From Candidatus Hebobacterum abditum (GTDB lineage Bacteria; Armatimonadota; Hebobacteria; Hebobacterales; Hebobacteraceae): DNA of 64,000 nucleotides. This document shows positions 27,433 through 36,624 of this stretch, piece by piece (position 1 is the stretch's first letter; every line of letters begins with the position of its first letter). The stretch is from assembly GCA_029821875.1 (NCBI GenBank), contig JALGXW010000031.1, positions 1-64,000 on the forward strand. The letters run 5' to 3'. The translations under genes were made by a program, and so were the position numbers. Under the pieces are notes generated by a model, which was given only the letters and a program-made list of their open reading frames with translations, made no database searches and was not told the origin of the DNA.

Positions 27433-28520
27433 CGCTCGACCTCCCGGGTTCGATAGCGATAGTGGGCCTGACAGGCGCCTTCGCTCGAAACCATGCACGA
27501 TCCAACTGGCTTGCGCGGTGTGCACGACTTCCCATAGAGAGGGCACTCCGGCGGCTCAATCGCCCCTCTGAGCACATCCCCGCATCGACACCCCGCGGGC
27601 TCCCGCGATTCCGGCGGCTCGACGCCGAATCGTTGCTCCGCGTCGAGTTCCTGGAACTCCTCTGCCAGCTCGTATCCGCTCTGCGGGATCGTCCCGAGCC
27701 CGCGCCAGCGCGCATCTGAAACCCGGAACACCTGCCGCAGCAGTGCCTGAGCCTTCGGATTGCCCTCCGGCCGCACCGCTCGGGTGTATTCGAGCTCCAC
27801 CTCAGAGCGGCCGTCTTTGACCTGAAGCAGCAGCATCCTCACCGCGGCCAGCACATCGGCCGGCTCGAATCCCGTCACGACACATGGCTTCCCTCGTTCG
27901 GCGACCGGCTGGTACGCATCGCTCCCGATGATCACGCTCACATGCCCAGGGCAGATGAAGCCATCGACTCGCACCTCGGAGTCGAGCAGGGCCATCATCG
28001 CGGGCGGGATCAGCTTGTGCGCACAGAGCACTGAGAAGTTGCCCAGCCCGCGCCGCTTCGCTTCGAGGATCGCGAGCGCCACCGCCGGGGCCGTTGTTTC
28101 GAAGCCGATCCCGAAGAACACGACCTGCTCTTCAGGCCGGCGCGCGGCGGCCTCCAGCGCGTCCATCGGCGAGTATACGATGAGGAGTTCTACCCCCTCG
28201 GCCCTCGCCTCCTCAAGGCTCTTGTCCGTGCCCGGAACCCGAACCATGTCGCCGAAGGTCGCAAGAGTGACGCCTCCGATGCCACCGAGAGCGATGAAGA
28301 GATCGATCTGGTCCTGAGGGGTGACGCACACAGGGCATCCTGGACCCGAGATGAGTCGCACTCCCTCGGGAAGAGCTTGCCGCAGGCCGTAGCGCGCGAT
28401 GGCCACCGTGTGGGTTCCGCAGACTTCCATCAAAGTGGCCGGCGGCACGGCCATGCCGCGAAGCTGCTCGGACAGCCTGGTGAGAAGTACCGGGTCTCTA
28501 AGCTCGTCGAGGTTCGTCAC
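27429..28520 (-). CDS. hypD: Hydrogenase maturation protein HypD (FeS scaffold)
   Basis: 363 aa from GTG 28520, which has GGAG 7 nt upstream and overlaps the end of hypC by 23 nt. HypD is the 4Fe-4S scaffold that binds Fe with its CN and CO ligands together with HypC. Conserved motifs are MEVCGTHTVAIARYGL, ISGPGCPVCVTPQ, VFFGIGFETTAPA, GFICPGHVSVIIG, and the cysteine set CRCGDVLRG / ECPLYGKSCTP / GSCMVSSEGACQAHY. All appear intact. Confidence 0.95.
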   Translation of the reverse strand: MTNLDELRDPVLLTRLSEQLRGMAVPPATLMEVCGTHTVAIARYGLRQALPEGVRLISGPGCPVCVTPQDQIDLFIALGGIGGVTLATFGDMVRVPGTDKSLEEARAEGVELLIVYSPMDALEAAARRPEEQVVFFGIGFETTAPAVALAILEAKRRGLGNFSVLCAHKLIPPAMMALLDSEVRVDGFICPGHVSVIIGSDAYQPVAERGKPCVVTGFEPADVLAAVRMLLLQVKDGRSEVELEYTRAVRPEGNPKAQALLRQVFRVSDARWRGLGTIPQSGYELAEEFQELDAEQRFGVEPPESREPAGCRCGDVLRGAIEPPECPLYGKSCTPRKPVGSCMVSSEGACQAHYRYRTREVER

Positions 28521-28728
28521 CGAGCATCTCCGCGAAGAGCCGTAGCGTTTCCTCCGCTTCCTCGGGGTCGAGCCGGTCAATGGCCACGCCGGCGTGGATG
28601 ATCACATAGTCGCCGATCTTGATCCCCTCGACGAGATCGACGCGGGCCTGCCTGCGCACACCGCCCTGCTCGACCTGCGCGATGGGCCCGTCGATCTCAG
28701 TCACCTTCATGGGGACGGCCAGACACAT
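28498..28728 (-). CDS. hypC: Hydrogenase maturation chaperone HypC
   Basis: 76 aa. The N-terminal MCLAVPMKV, with the essential Cys2 exposed after Met removal, defines the HypC/HybG family. VRRQARVDLVEGIKIGDYVIIHAGVAIDRLDPEEAEETL follows the family consensus (quoted in part in the sequence order). HypC shuttles the Fe(CN)2CO unit with HypD to the hydrogenase large subunit. It begins the hypCDE overlap block, downstream of the propeller gene. HypA and HypB are not in the window. Confidence 0.95.
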   Translation of the reverse strand: MCLAVPMKVTEIDGPIAQVEQGGVRRQARVDLVEGIKIGDYVIIHAGVAIDRLDPEEAEETLRLFAEMLGDEPRRA

Positions 28729-28865
28729 TGCTCGTCAACACCTCTCGGCGGGGGAACCGCTCTGCTGTTCTTCTTCGGAGCCGCGGGTGCACAATCCCGC
28801 CACTCGGCACACTGACTTCAGTCTACCCCTGGCCGAGCATCGTGATCCGCCGAAATGGTCACCTT

Positions 28866-28901
28866 CGCCGACGGCGCGCCCGCGCGGGCGGTGCGTCGGC
28901 G
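28866..28901 (-). terminator. Strong GC hairpin directly after the beta-propeller gene
   Basis: CGCCGAC (28866-28872) pairs with GTCGGCG (28895-28901), enclosing a further palindromic GCCCGCGCGGGC. The hairpin starts at the base after the propeller stop codon (28902). There is no T-run on the minus strand, so it may attenuate rather than end transcription into hypC, 137 bp further on. Confidence 0.45.
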
Positions 28902-30041
28902 TTACTGATCGAACGCGCGCTCCGCGGCCCGCATCAGTAGCTCGACAATTGGGGACCGTGTGGGCTCCGAGATGACCGCCCCGCCGATATCCTCTGAAGT
29001 CCCACTTCCCTTGACGCCTCCCGACCAGACAACCGTGCTTCCCGAGATGGCTGCCCCGGCCACCCACCGTCTGCGGCTGTTACGCCGCACCAGGAACTCG
29101 CTTTGAGTCGACAGGTCATACGCGTAGAGGTCGGCGCGGACCCTCCTGTTGTGCTCATCATAATACGCGCGGTCCCACAGCACGAATCCGTCCGAGACAG
29201 CGGGACTGCAACTCAGCCTAGCCTGTTCGGAGATCAGGAACTCCTTACGCGTACGAAGATCGTAACCATGAATGGCGGCGGACCCTCTCCGTCCTTCATG
29301 CCGTCGGTCCGACCACACCACGACGCTTCCCGCGATGGCAGGGAACTCCTGAAGATGAAATGCCGTGCAGATCGGGAACTCGCGGCCAGTGGACAGATCG
29401 CATCCGTAGATGTCTGCTTCCCACGAGACGTCACCCGAATGCTCATCGTGGCGATGATCCATCCAGACCACGATGTTCCCTGAGATGTCTGGCGCAAGCT
29501 GATCCCGCGGGGCGGTGCAGACTGCGAACTCCCGTCCAGTTGACAGATCGTAGCCATATATGTCGCAACCGGTCTCGTCGTGGTTCCGAGCGTCCGCCCA
29601 GACGACGATACTGCCGGAGATGGCGGGCGAGCCCTGGTATCCCGGAGCGGCGCACACTGGGAATTCTCGCCTGATGACGAGATCATATGCGTAGATGTCC
29701 TCCTCCTGGTAACGCTCGTGCGGATGGTCACGGCAGTCCGCCCACACGACCATGCGGCCGGAGACCGCCGCCCCCCCCTGGTCGCCGTCGGCCGTGCATA
29801 TTGGGAACTCATCCCCTGTGGACAGATCTAACGCGTAGATGTCTGATTCCCACGTGACGTCACTCGACTGTTCGTGATGGCGATCATCCGCCCAAACGAC
29901 TATGCTGCCAGAGATAGCTGGCGCGTGTTGCCTGCCCGGATCAGCGCACACAGCGAACTCACGGATGGTCGGCTCGAGAGTGGGTCCGGGCAGGAGCGGC
30001 AGCACTGACACAAGAGGACTCAGCAAGACGACCAGGTTCAT
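28902..30041 (-). CDS. Secreted seven-bladed beta-propeller (TolB/PD40-like repeats)
   Basis: 379 aa with an N-terminal hydrophobic signal (LVVLLSPLVSVLPLLPG). Seven repeats of roughly 45-55 residues carry the same core: AISGSIVVWADDR, AVSGRMVVWADCR, AISGSIVVWADAR, DISGNIVVWMDHR, AIAGSVVVWSDRR, AVSDGFVLWDRAY and AISGSTVVWSG, each followed by DIYAYDLSTGxEFxVC-like strands. Seven blades would make a closed propeller. Such proteins are usually exported and bind partners or polymers; no active site is visible. Its position between hypF and hypC on the same strand is unexpected. Confidence 0.8.
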   Translation of the reverse strand: MNLVVLLSPLVSVLPLLPGPTLEPTIREFAVCADPGRQHAPAISGSIVVWADDRHHEQSSDVTWESDIYALDLSTGDEFPICTADGDQGGAAVSGRMVVWADCRDHPHERYQEEDIYAYDLVIRREFPVCAAPGYQGSPAISGSIVVWADARNHDETGCDIYGYDLSTGREFAVCTAPRDQLAPDISGNIVVWMDHRHDEHSGDVSWEADIYGCDLSTGREFPICTAFHLQEFPAIAGSVVVWSDRRHEGRRGSAAIHGYDLRTRKEFLISEQARLSCSPAVSDGFVLWDRAYYDEHNRRVRADLYAYDLSTQSEFLVRRNSRRRWVAGAAISGSTVVWSGGVKGSGTSEDIGGAVISEPTRSPIVELLMRAAERAFDQ

Positions 30042-30086
30042 CTTGTTTCCCCCCGGGCTCAGCTTCGGCGTCGGCCTCGCGTCAGT

Positions 30087-32342
30087 TTACCTGCCAGTGC
30101 TCTCCGAGGCAACCACTGCCTGCCCCAGGCTCATGCCGCCGTCGTTGGGTGGGACTTCTTTGTGGATGTGCGGGTGGAGTCCGGCCTCCGATAGCAGTTC
30201 GAGCAGTCTCGCGAGGAGGCGGGCATTCTGCATCACGCCGCCCGCGAGGACGACGTCGGGCGGGCCGCCCTGATCGTGCAGCAGGCGGCAGGCGTCACAC
30301 GTGAAAGCAGCGACCGTCTCGTGGAAGCAGGCCGCGATGGTCGCGCGCTCGACCCCGTGCTCGAGGTCGGCGACAATCGCCCGGACAATAGGGCGCGTGT
30401 CGATGACGCCGTTCTCGACCTCGTATCCGTAGGGCAGGAGCGTGTCCCCTGCCCAGGCAGTCGCCATGGCCTCTAGCTCCATCGCGGGCTGTCCTTCGTA
30501 GGTCGCCTCCGGCGTCGCGCCGAGCAGGGCTGCGATCGCGTCGAAGAAGCGGCCCATGCTCGAGGTGGGCGGGCAGTTGACGCCGCGCTCGATCTGGCGG
30601 GACACAACCCGCAGCTCGGCATCCGTGAGGTCCGGCAGGAGCCGTCGCGCCTTCGCAAGACCCTCTTCCCGGCCGAAGGTAGCGATCAAGTGGCTGAGCG
30701 CCATCCGCCCCGGCCGCTCGATGGCGGCCTCGCCGCCCGGCAGCGGCACCTGCAGGAGGTGAAATGCCCGCTCGTACCCGCTCCGATCCGCAGCCAATAC
30801 TTCCCCGCCCCAGGCGGTCCCGTCCGGGCCATAGCCCGTGCCGTCGTATGACACACCTATTACGGGCTCCATCAACCCCAGCTCGGCCATCACGCTCACC
30901 ACGTGCGCGTGGTGGTGCTGCACTCCCACGAGCCGCACCCCCTCCAGCGACTTTGCCCACTGGGTCGAGAGGTAGCCGGGGTGGAGGTCGTGAGCCACGA
31001 CGTCCGGCGTCACTTCGAAGAGCTGCTCGAAGTGGCGCACCGCGCGGCCGAAGTAGTCGAGCACCTCCGCCGTATCCAGGTCGCCGATGTGCTGGCTGAG
31101 TATCGCTTCGCCCTTGCGAAGAAGGCAGAAGGTGTTCTTGTGGTATCCGCCCACAGCCAATACTGGTGGGCCTTCTACATCGACGGGCACCGACCGCGGC
31201 ACGTATCCCCGCGCCCGTCGGACCGGGATCACGAGATCGCCGTCAACCCGGACCACTGAGTCGTCACAGGGCACAGCTATCTCGCGATTGTGCGCGAGAA
31301 TATGATCGGCTATCGGCCCCAGCTTCTGCTTCGCCTCCTCGTCTGTGTGGACGATGGGCTCCTCCGCCAGGTTGCCGCTGGTCATGACGAGGGCCGGCGG
31401 CGCCCGGTCGAGCAACAGCCGGTGCAGCGGTGTATAAGGAAGCATGACGCCAACCGTGCGCTGGCGCGGCGCGATGCCCTCGGCCAGGCCGCTGCCGGGG
31501 ACGGCGGGCATGATCACGACGGGGCTCTCCGGCGAAGAGAGGAGCGCGGCGGCTCGGTCGCTGACCTCCGCCACCCGTCGCGCTTCCTCGAGATCGCGCA
31601 CCATGATGGCGAACGGCTTCTGGCCCCGGCCCTTGCGAGTTCGAAGAGTCTCTACGGCGTCCGCGCTGCGCGCGTCGCAGGCGAGATGGTACCCACCGAG
31701 GCCTTTGATTGCCACCACCTTCCCATCGGTCAGCATCTCCGCGACCTGCTCGATGGCGTCCGGCACTTCGCGCTCGTCGAGGCGCAGCCGCGGCCCGCAC
31801 TTAGGACAGGCCACGGGCTCCGCGTGAAACCGCCGATCTCGCGGCTCGCGGTATTCCCGGGCGCAGTCCTCACACATCTCGAAGGCCGCCATCGTCGTCT
31901 GCTGGCGGTCATAGGGGATGCCGCGCACGATGGAGAAGCGCGGCCCGCAATTGGTGCAGTTCGTGAAGGGGTAGCCGTGTCTGCGGTCCTGTGAGTCGCC
32001 AATCTCCCGCTGGCAGTCCGCGCACAGGGCCACGTCCGGTGGGGTGAGCGCAGTGGGGCGCGGCGCGGCCTGGCTCTCGATGATACGAAAGCCGGGCTCG
32101 CCTGTGGGCTCAAGCTCGCGTGTGGCGACCGAGCCGATCCGCGCAAGGGGTGGCGCATCCTCTCGGAGACGCCGCTGGAACTCCTCGATGTGCTCCTCCT
32201 CTCCCTCGACCTCGATCACGACCCCGGCCGGCGTGTTTCGGACCGAGCCGGCAAGGCCCAGCTCGGTCGCGAGACGGTAGACGAAGGGCCGGAAGCCCAC
32301 GCCCTGCACTGTTCCCGTGACTCGAATCTCCAGGCGGGTCAT
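30087..32342 (-). CDS. hypF: Carbamoyltransferase HypF
   Basis: 751 aa, the usual HypF length. The domain order is complete: an acylphosphatase-like domain (RVTGTVQGVGFRPFVYRLA, residues about 7-25), two zinc fingers (CADCQREI ... CTNCGPRFS and CEDCAREY ... CPKCGPRL), a YrdC-like domain (VVAIKGLGGYHLACDARS, PFAIMVRD) and a Kae1-like domain with HHHAHV metal ligands and VIGVSYDGTGYGPDG. HypF makes thiocarbamate on HypE from carbamoyl phosphate and ATP. It lies 42 bp after comF. Confidence 0.96.
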   Translation of the reverse strand: MTRLEIRVTGTVQGVGFRPFVYRLATELGLAGSVRNTPAGVVIEVEGEEEHIEEFQRRLREDAPPLARIGSVATRELEPTGEPGFRIIESQAAPRPTALTPPDVALCADCQREIGDSQDRRHGYPFTNCTNCGPRFSIVRGIPYDRQQTTMAAFEMCEDCAREYREPRDRRFHAEPVACPKCGPRLRLDEREVPDAIEQVAEMLTDGKVVAIKGLGGYHLACDARSADAVETLRTRKGRGQKPFAIMVRDLEEARRVAEVSDRAAALLSSPESPVVIMPAVPGSGLAEGIAPRQRTVGVMLPYTPLHRLLLDRAPPALVMTSGNLAEEPIVHTDEEAKQKLGPIADHILAHNREIAVPCDDSVVRVDGDLVIPVRRARGYVPRSVPVDVEGPPVLAVGGYHKNTFCLLRKGEAILSQHIGDLDTAEVLDYFGRAVRHFEQLFEVTPDVVAHDLHPGYLSTQWAKSLEGVRLVGVQHHHAHVVSVMAELGLMEPVIGVSYDGTGYGPDGTAWGGEVLAADRSGYERAFHLLQVPLPGGEAAIERPGRMALSHLIATFGREEGLAKARRLLPDLTDAELRVVSRQIERGVNCPPTSSMGRFFDAIAALLGATPEATYEGQPAMELEAMATAWAGDTLLPYGYEVENGVIDTRPIVRAIVADLEHGVERATIAACFHETVAAFTCDACRLLHDQGGPPDVVLAGGVMQNARLLARLLELLSEAGLHPHIHKEVPPNDGGMSLGQAVVASESTGR

Positions 32343-32384
32343 GTCCTCAGTCTACCCGGGGAAGTGCCCCACCGCCAAGCCGCA

Positions 32385-33137
32385 CTACTCCGCCGTGCTT
32401 CGAACCCGGCGCCAGCGGGGGAGCGCGCGGGCGAGCGTAAAGGCGCGGACCTCGGCCGCTCCCGCCCTTCGAAGCACGCGTGCGCACTCCGCAAGGGTGG
32501 CTCCGGTGGTGAACAGGTCGTCGATCAGCAGCACTCGCTTGTCCTCGACGACCTCCTGCAGCCTGGCCTGGAAGGCACCGCGGACATTTGCCGCTCGCGA
32601 CTGCACCGGCAGGCCGACCTGTGGGAGCGTGGGCCGAGTGCGCGCCAGAAACGGCCGCAGCGGCCTGCCTATGCTGTCGGCGACGACCTCCGCGATGAGT
32701 TCCGACTGATCGAAGCCGCGCTCTCGCAGCCTCGACTCGTGCAGTGGCACTGGGCACACGACCTCTATCGACTCCGGAGCCAGGCCATTCGCCGCGCCAC
32801 TGCACAGCGCCTCGACCATCAACTCCCCCAGCGGCCGCCACAGCACCATCTGGCACTGATACTTGAACCGGCCTATCGCATCGATCAGCGGCCCCTGATA
32901 GTAGGCCGCGCTTCGCGCCACAGAGAACGGACGTCGCCGGCCGCGGCAGTCGGCGCAGGTCGGCGCCGACTGTGCGCTGGGATCGAACGGCTCCCCGCAC
33001 ACCTCGCAGAGCGGCGGCCGAACACGTTCGACGGCACCCAGGCACTCAGCGCACATCACCTCTCGGCGCAAGCCGCCACAGGCCTCGCACCGCGGCGGAT
33101 AGAGCAGGTCTAGGGCCCCGTGCCAGAAGGGATGCAT
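32385..33137 (-). CDS. ComF-family phosphoribosyltransferase-like protein
   Basis: 250 aa. The N-terminal zinc ribbons (PPRCEACGGL, CAECLGAV, CEVCGEPF, CADCRG) are followed by a phosphoribosyltransferase fold: FKYQCQMVLWRPLGELM, VVCPVPLHESRLRERGFDQSELIA and the PRPP loop VLLIDDLFTTGATLAECA. ComF proteins support DNA uptake in some bacteria and are conserved well beyond competent species. The gene precedes hypF on the same strand without an evident functional link. Confidence 0.93.
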   Translation of the reverse strand: MHPFWHGALDLLYPPRCEACGGLRREVMCAECLGAVERVRPPLCEVCGEPFDPSAQSAPTCADCRGRRRPFSVARSAAYYQGPLIDAIGRFKYQCQMVLWRPLGELMVEALCSGAANGLAPESIEVVCPVPLHESRLRERGFDQSELIAEVVADSIGRPLRPFLARTRPTLPQVGLPVQSRAANVRGAFQARLQEVVEDKRVLLIDDLFTTGATLAECARVLRRAGAAEVRAFTLARALPRWRRVRSTAE

Positions 33138-33191
33138 GGGTTTCCTTACTCGACAGGGATTCGGCTGAAGCGAACGTGCTCCTGCCAGCCG

Positions 33192-34394
33192 CTAAGAGGG
33201 CGCTGGGCCCTCGCTCTGTTCCGACGGCGAGGCCGCGGACTCGGGCACGAGGAGCATGCGAAGAAGTGAGGGGGCGAAGAGGCTGGTCAGGATCGACATC
33301 ATGATAACCTGTGAGTAGACATCGGTTGATATGACGCCCTTCGAGAGGCCGATGACGGCGACGACGATGCCCACCTCGCCGCGGGGGGTCATGCCGACGC
33401 CCACCGCCAGCGCATCCCGCCTGCCCAGGCGATAGGCGCCGAGCCCACATCCTACGAGCTTCCCGATCACTGCCACCACGGTGATGAGCAGGCCGACCGG
33501 CAAGACCTCCATGCTGAGGAGGCGCGGAGTATCGACCCGCGCGCCCATCAGCACGAAGAATATCGGCACCAGAATGGCGTAGATCGGATCCATCGAACGG
33601 CGCAGCTCTCTGGACTCTGGGATCTCGGCGAAGATGATGCCGGCGAAGAAGGCACCGATGATCGCGGCCAGGCCGATCTGGTCCGCGAGCGCAGACAGCG
33701 CGTAGCAGAGCGCGATGGCGATGGCGAACAGGGGGCTGCGGCTCGTGCCGCCTGCGCGGCTGGAGAGCCGCGGGCTGATACGCCGCACAGCCAGCCGCCC
33801 CACCAGCAGGGCGGCCGCGATGAAGGCCACGGCCTCCAGCGCCAACAGCTCGATCTCGATCAGAGACAGGCGTCCTGCGGCCAGCCCGGAGACGGCGGCG
33901 AGCAGGAGGATGCCGAGAATGTCGTCGATCACCGCCGCGCCGAGGATAATGCGAGCCACTCTGGTGCCGGCATACCCGAGGTCGCTGATGACGCGGGCGG
34001 TGATGCCAACACTGGTGGCCGTGAGGGCGGCCCCCACGAAGAGCGCCTCGACAAGCTCGCGTTGGAGAGCCTGCATCAGCAGCACGCCGAGCCCAAACGG
34101 AACGGCGATCCCGAACACGGCCACGATTCCCGCCTGGCGCCCCACTCGCCAGAGACCAGAGGGCTGTGTCTCCAGCCCAACCATGAACAGGAGAAAGACC
34201 ACCCCCAACTCGGCAAAGATGGTGTGGAATTCCGACTCGCCGACCAGGCCGAGTAAGTGCGGCCCGATGATCATTCCGGCCAGAATCTCGCCCACGACCG
34301 CTGGCTGACGGAGGCGCTGCAAGATCGCGCCACCTATGCGGGCCGAAGCGAACAGAACGAACAGGTCGAAGAATATGCGGCTCGTGTCGGTCAT
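33192..34394 (-). CDS. CPA2-family cation:proton antiporter
   Basis: 400 aa with about 12 hydrophobic segments. Family signs are LRQPAVVGEILAGMIIGPHLLG at the N-terminus, FLLFMVGLET, ALTATSVGITARVISDLG, ARIILGAAVIDDILGILLL (the membrane Asp pair region) and a C-terminal RGEVGIVVAVIGLSKG. It would exchange Na+ or K+ for H+ across the inner membrane. There is no fused TrkA-N domain. It lies between the NhaD-like transporter and comF in the minus-strand run. Confidence 0.92.
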   Translation of the reverse strand: MTDTSRIFFDLFVLFASARIGGAILQRLRQPAVVGEILAGMIIGPHLLGLVGESEFHTIFAELGVVFLLFMVGLETQPSGLWRVGRQAGIVAVFGIAVPFGLGVLLMQALQRELVEALFVGAALTATSVGITARVISDLGYAGTRVARIILGAAVIDDILGILLLAAVSGLAAGRLSLIEIELLALEAVAFIAAALLVGRLAVRRISPRLSSRAGGTSRSPLFAIAIALCYALSALADQIGLAAIIGAFFAGIIFAEIPESRELRRSMDPIYAILVPIFFVLMGARVDTPRLLSMEVLPVGLLITVVAVIGKLVGCGLGAYRLGRRDALAVGVGMTPRGEVGIVVAVIGLSKGVISTDVYSQVIMMSILTSLFAPSLLRMLLVPESAASPSEQSEGPAPS

Positions 34395-34539
34395 TCGGCG
34401 CCTATCTTAGCACAACCCTATGACCTGTCGCGGGAACATGTGGCCATTCGAGACCACGGCTGCGGGGGGACGGAAGCGAGAGCAAAGGGACGGCCGCGCG
34501 AACGGCTACTCCGTGGAGATATGGGCGACGCTTCCTGAT

Positions 34540-35871
34540 CTAGAGATAGCGAAACCAGACGTAGACAGTTGACAGGGCTATCGTGATGAAGGTGATCGGT
34601 ATGCCGTAGCGCAGGAAGTGCATGAACCCTATCGGGTGTCCGTTGCGTTCCGCGATGCCGGCCACGACGACGTTGGCGGAGGCCCCAATCAGAGTCGCGT
34701 TCCCGCCGAGACAAGCTCCCAGGGCCAGGCACCACCAGAACGGCATCATTGCGGTCGACTGCAGATGAGCGACTGTGAGATGCTCTGGATTCCCGGCGAA
34801 GCCGCGCGCCAGCTCCACCAGCATCGGGTTGACGGTGGCGACAAAGGGGATGTTGTCCACGACGCCAGAGGCGCCGGCTGATATCCAGAGGAGTGCGATT
34901 GCGGTCCCGGCCGGGCTGTCTTCCGCTCTGGTGATGAGCCAGCCAGCCGCCTCACCGATGATGCCGGTCTCGATGAGCGCGCCGACCATGATGAACAGCC
35001 CTACGAAGAAGAGCAGCGTCGCCCATTCGACTTCGTGGAGCACCTCATTGATCTCGACTCGCGCGCAGAGCAGCAACAGGGCGGCGCCGGTCATGGCGAT
35101 GGTCGCGGGCGGCACGTGCAGGGCCTCATGAGCGAAGAAACCCACAAACGTGAGGAGCAGGACGGCAATGCATCGCTTGCAGAGACTGAAGTTCTGGATC
35201 GCGCGCGACTCGTCGAAGCCGGCCATTCTCTCGTGAACATCGGGTGGGGCCTGCAGCTGGCCTCGGAACATCCAGAGATAGCTGGGGACAAATGCAATGA
35301 AGGCAACCACAGCAATGGGGGTGAGGTTGACTATGAAGCTGAGGAAGCCCAGTTCGGCCGCGCTGCCAACCATGATGTTGGGCGGATCGCCTATGAGCGT
35401 GGCCGTGCCGCCGATATTGGAGGCGAAGATCTGCGCGATGAGTAACGGCAGCGGCCGTATGCCGAGGCCGTCGGCAATGAGCAGGGTGACAGGGGCCATG
35501 AAGAGGACCGTCGTGACGTTGTCCAGCAACGCCGAAAGCACGGCCGTCACGGCCGACAGGAGTATGACGACGCGTATAGGCTCGCCCCTGGCTATCTTCG
35601 CCGACTTGATGGCGAGCCACTGGAAGATGCCTGTGCGGCGCGTGATACTGACGATGATCATCATGCCGAGGAGAAGGAAGATGACGTTCCAGTCGACGCC
35701 CCCGTGACCGGTGCCAAAGGCAACCTTCTGCTCGACCAGCCGGAAAATGAGAACCGCGGCCGCCCCGGCGAGCGCAACTATGGTGCGGTGTATCTTCTCG
35801 CTCGCTATGAGGGCATAGGCTATGACGAAGATGAGCCCGGCCGCGATCGCGTGATTGGCGTTCTCGATCAT
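34540..35871 (-). CDS. ArsB/NhaD-type anion or Na+/H+ transporter (ion transporter superfamily)
   Basis: 443 aa, about 11-12 membrane spans. It starts with ATG 35871, overlapping the CBS gene's stop (ATGA). Repeated half-site motifs of the superfamily are SALLDNVTTVLFMAPV, GGTATLIGDPPNIMVG, ASGVVDNIPFVATVNP and GGNATLIGASANVVVAG. The closest families by appearance are COG1055 (ArsB/NhaD, P protein). Sodium/proton exchange is the simplest reading. Arsenite export is possible given the arsenic-like island 4 kb away, but sequence alone does not decide. Confidence 0.85.
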   Translation of the reverse strand: MIENANHAIAAGLIFVIAYALIASEKIHRTIVALAGAAAVLIFRLVEQKVAFGTGHGGVDWNVIFLLLGMMIIVSITRRTGIFQWLAIKSAKIARGEPIRVVILLSAVTAVLSALLDNVTTVLFMAPVTLLIADGLGIRPLPLLIAQIFASNIGGTATLIGDPPNIMVGSAAELGFLSFIVNLTPIAVVAFIAFVPSYLWMFRGQLQAPPDVHERMAGFDESRAIQNFSLCKRCIAVLLLTFVGFFAHEALHVPPATIAMTGAALLLLCARVEINEVLHEVEWATLLFFVGLFIMVGALIETGIIGEAAGWLITRAEDSPAGTAIALLWISAGASGVVDNIPFVATVNPMLVELARGFAGNPEHLTVAHLQSTAMMPFWWCLALGACLGGNATLIGASANVVVAGIAERNGHPIGFMHFLRYGIPITFITIALSTVYVWFRYL

Positions 35872-36329
35872 GGATCGCTGATGCTCTCCCTCTCCGGCCA
35901 GGCAATCATATCCACTATGTCTTGCATGCCGACGACCCCTATCAGACGGTCTTCCTCGACGATAAGCACCTGCCGCGCGTCGTGCATTATCATCATGGAG
36001 GCCACTTCGGCCAGTGGCGTATCCTCGCTGGCCGTCAGGGGCTTGGGGTCCATGAGGTCGCTCACCGGGAGGAGTGCCACCTCCGCCACCTTGTCCTGGA
36101 ACGGCTTGAACTCGCCGGTGCGATAGAGATCGCCCACTTGCTCCAGGTACTTGGGAAGGAGTCGCCGGACCAATGGGAACTTGGTGATCAACCCGAGGAG
36201 CTTTCCGTCCTCGTCCACCACCGGCAGCGCCCCGTGGCCGCTCGATCGCATCAGCAGTGCGGCCTCGCCGACCGTCGCATCGGGGCTTAGCGTGTGAAGC
36301 TCGCGCGTCATGGCGTCTCTGGCTCTCAT
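35868..36329 (-). CDS. Two-CBS-domain protein
   Basis: 153 aa from ATG 36329; the open frame continues upstream but without family features. Two CBS modules are visible: RARDAMTRELHTLSPDATVGEAALLM ... ALPVVDEDGKLLGLIT, and VSDLMDPKPLTASEDTPLAEVASMM ... VLIVEEDRLIGVVGMQDIV (read in parts). CBS pairs bind adenine nucleotides and often control transporters. The 4-nt overlap with the downstream transporter suggests that it regulates that protein. Confidence 0.88.
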   Translation of the reverse strand: MRARDAMTRELHTLSPDATVGEAALLMRSSGHGALPVVDEDGKLLGLITKFPLVRRLLPKYLEQVGDLYRTGEFKPFQDKVAEVALLPVSDLMDPKPLTASEDTPLAEVASMMIMHDARQVLIVEEDRLIGVVGMQDIVDMIAWPERESISDP

Positions 36330-36624
36330 GGCTCGTATCGCTCCCGGTCCAGGCAGGGGCGCCGCGGCCCGCTCCATGGGTGGTCGCCGCGTGTATTCAC
36401 CATCGGAGCGCCAGGCTCCTCGTGGAATCTGGCGCTTTGCTCGCGCCCGAGGCGAAGCGCGTCCCCATGTATCAGCCAGCTTTACCAGCGGCCACAGTTC
36501 GTGATAGAATGCGCCGCCGGGGCCGCCACATGGTGGGCGAGCGCCGTCTCTCTGCACCTGGCGAGAATCGCCAGCCATAGTCTCTGTCTGACCGACTGGT
36601 GGACCTGCGAGGCGAGGCCTGACG

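Noticed and set aside
34540-35871. Naming this transporter ArsB and adding it to the arsenic island
   Set aside because: It lies in a different, minus-strand run coupled to a CBS protein and next to a cation antiporter; NhaD-type Na+/H+ exchange is equally or more likely.
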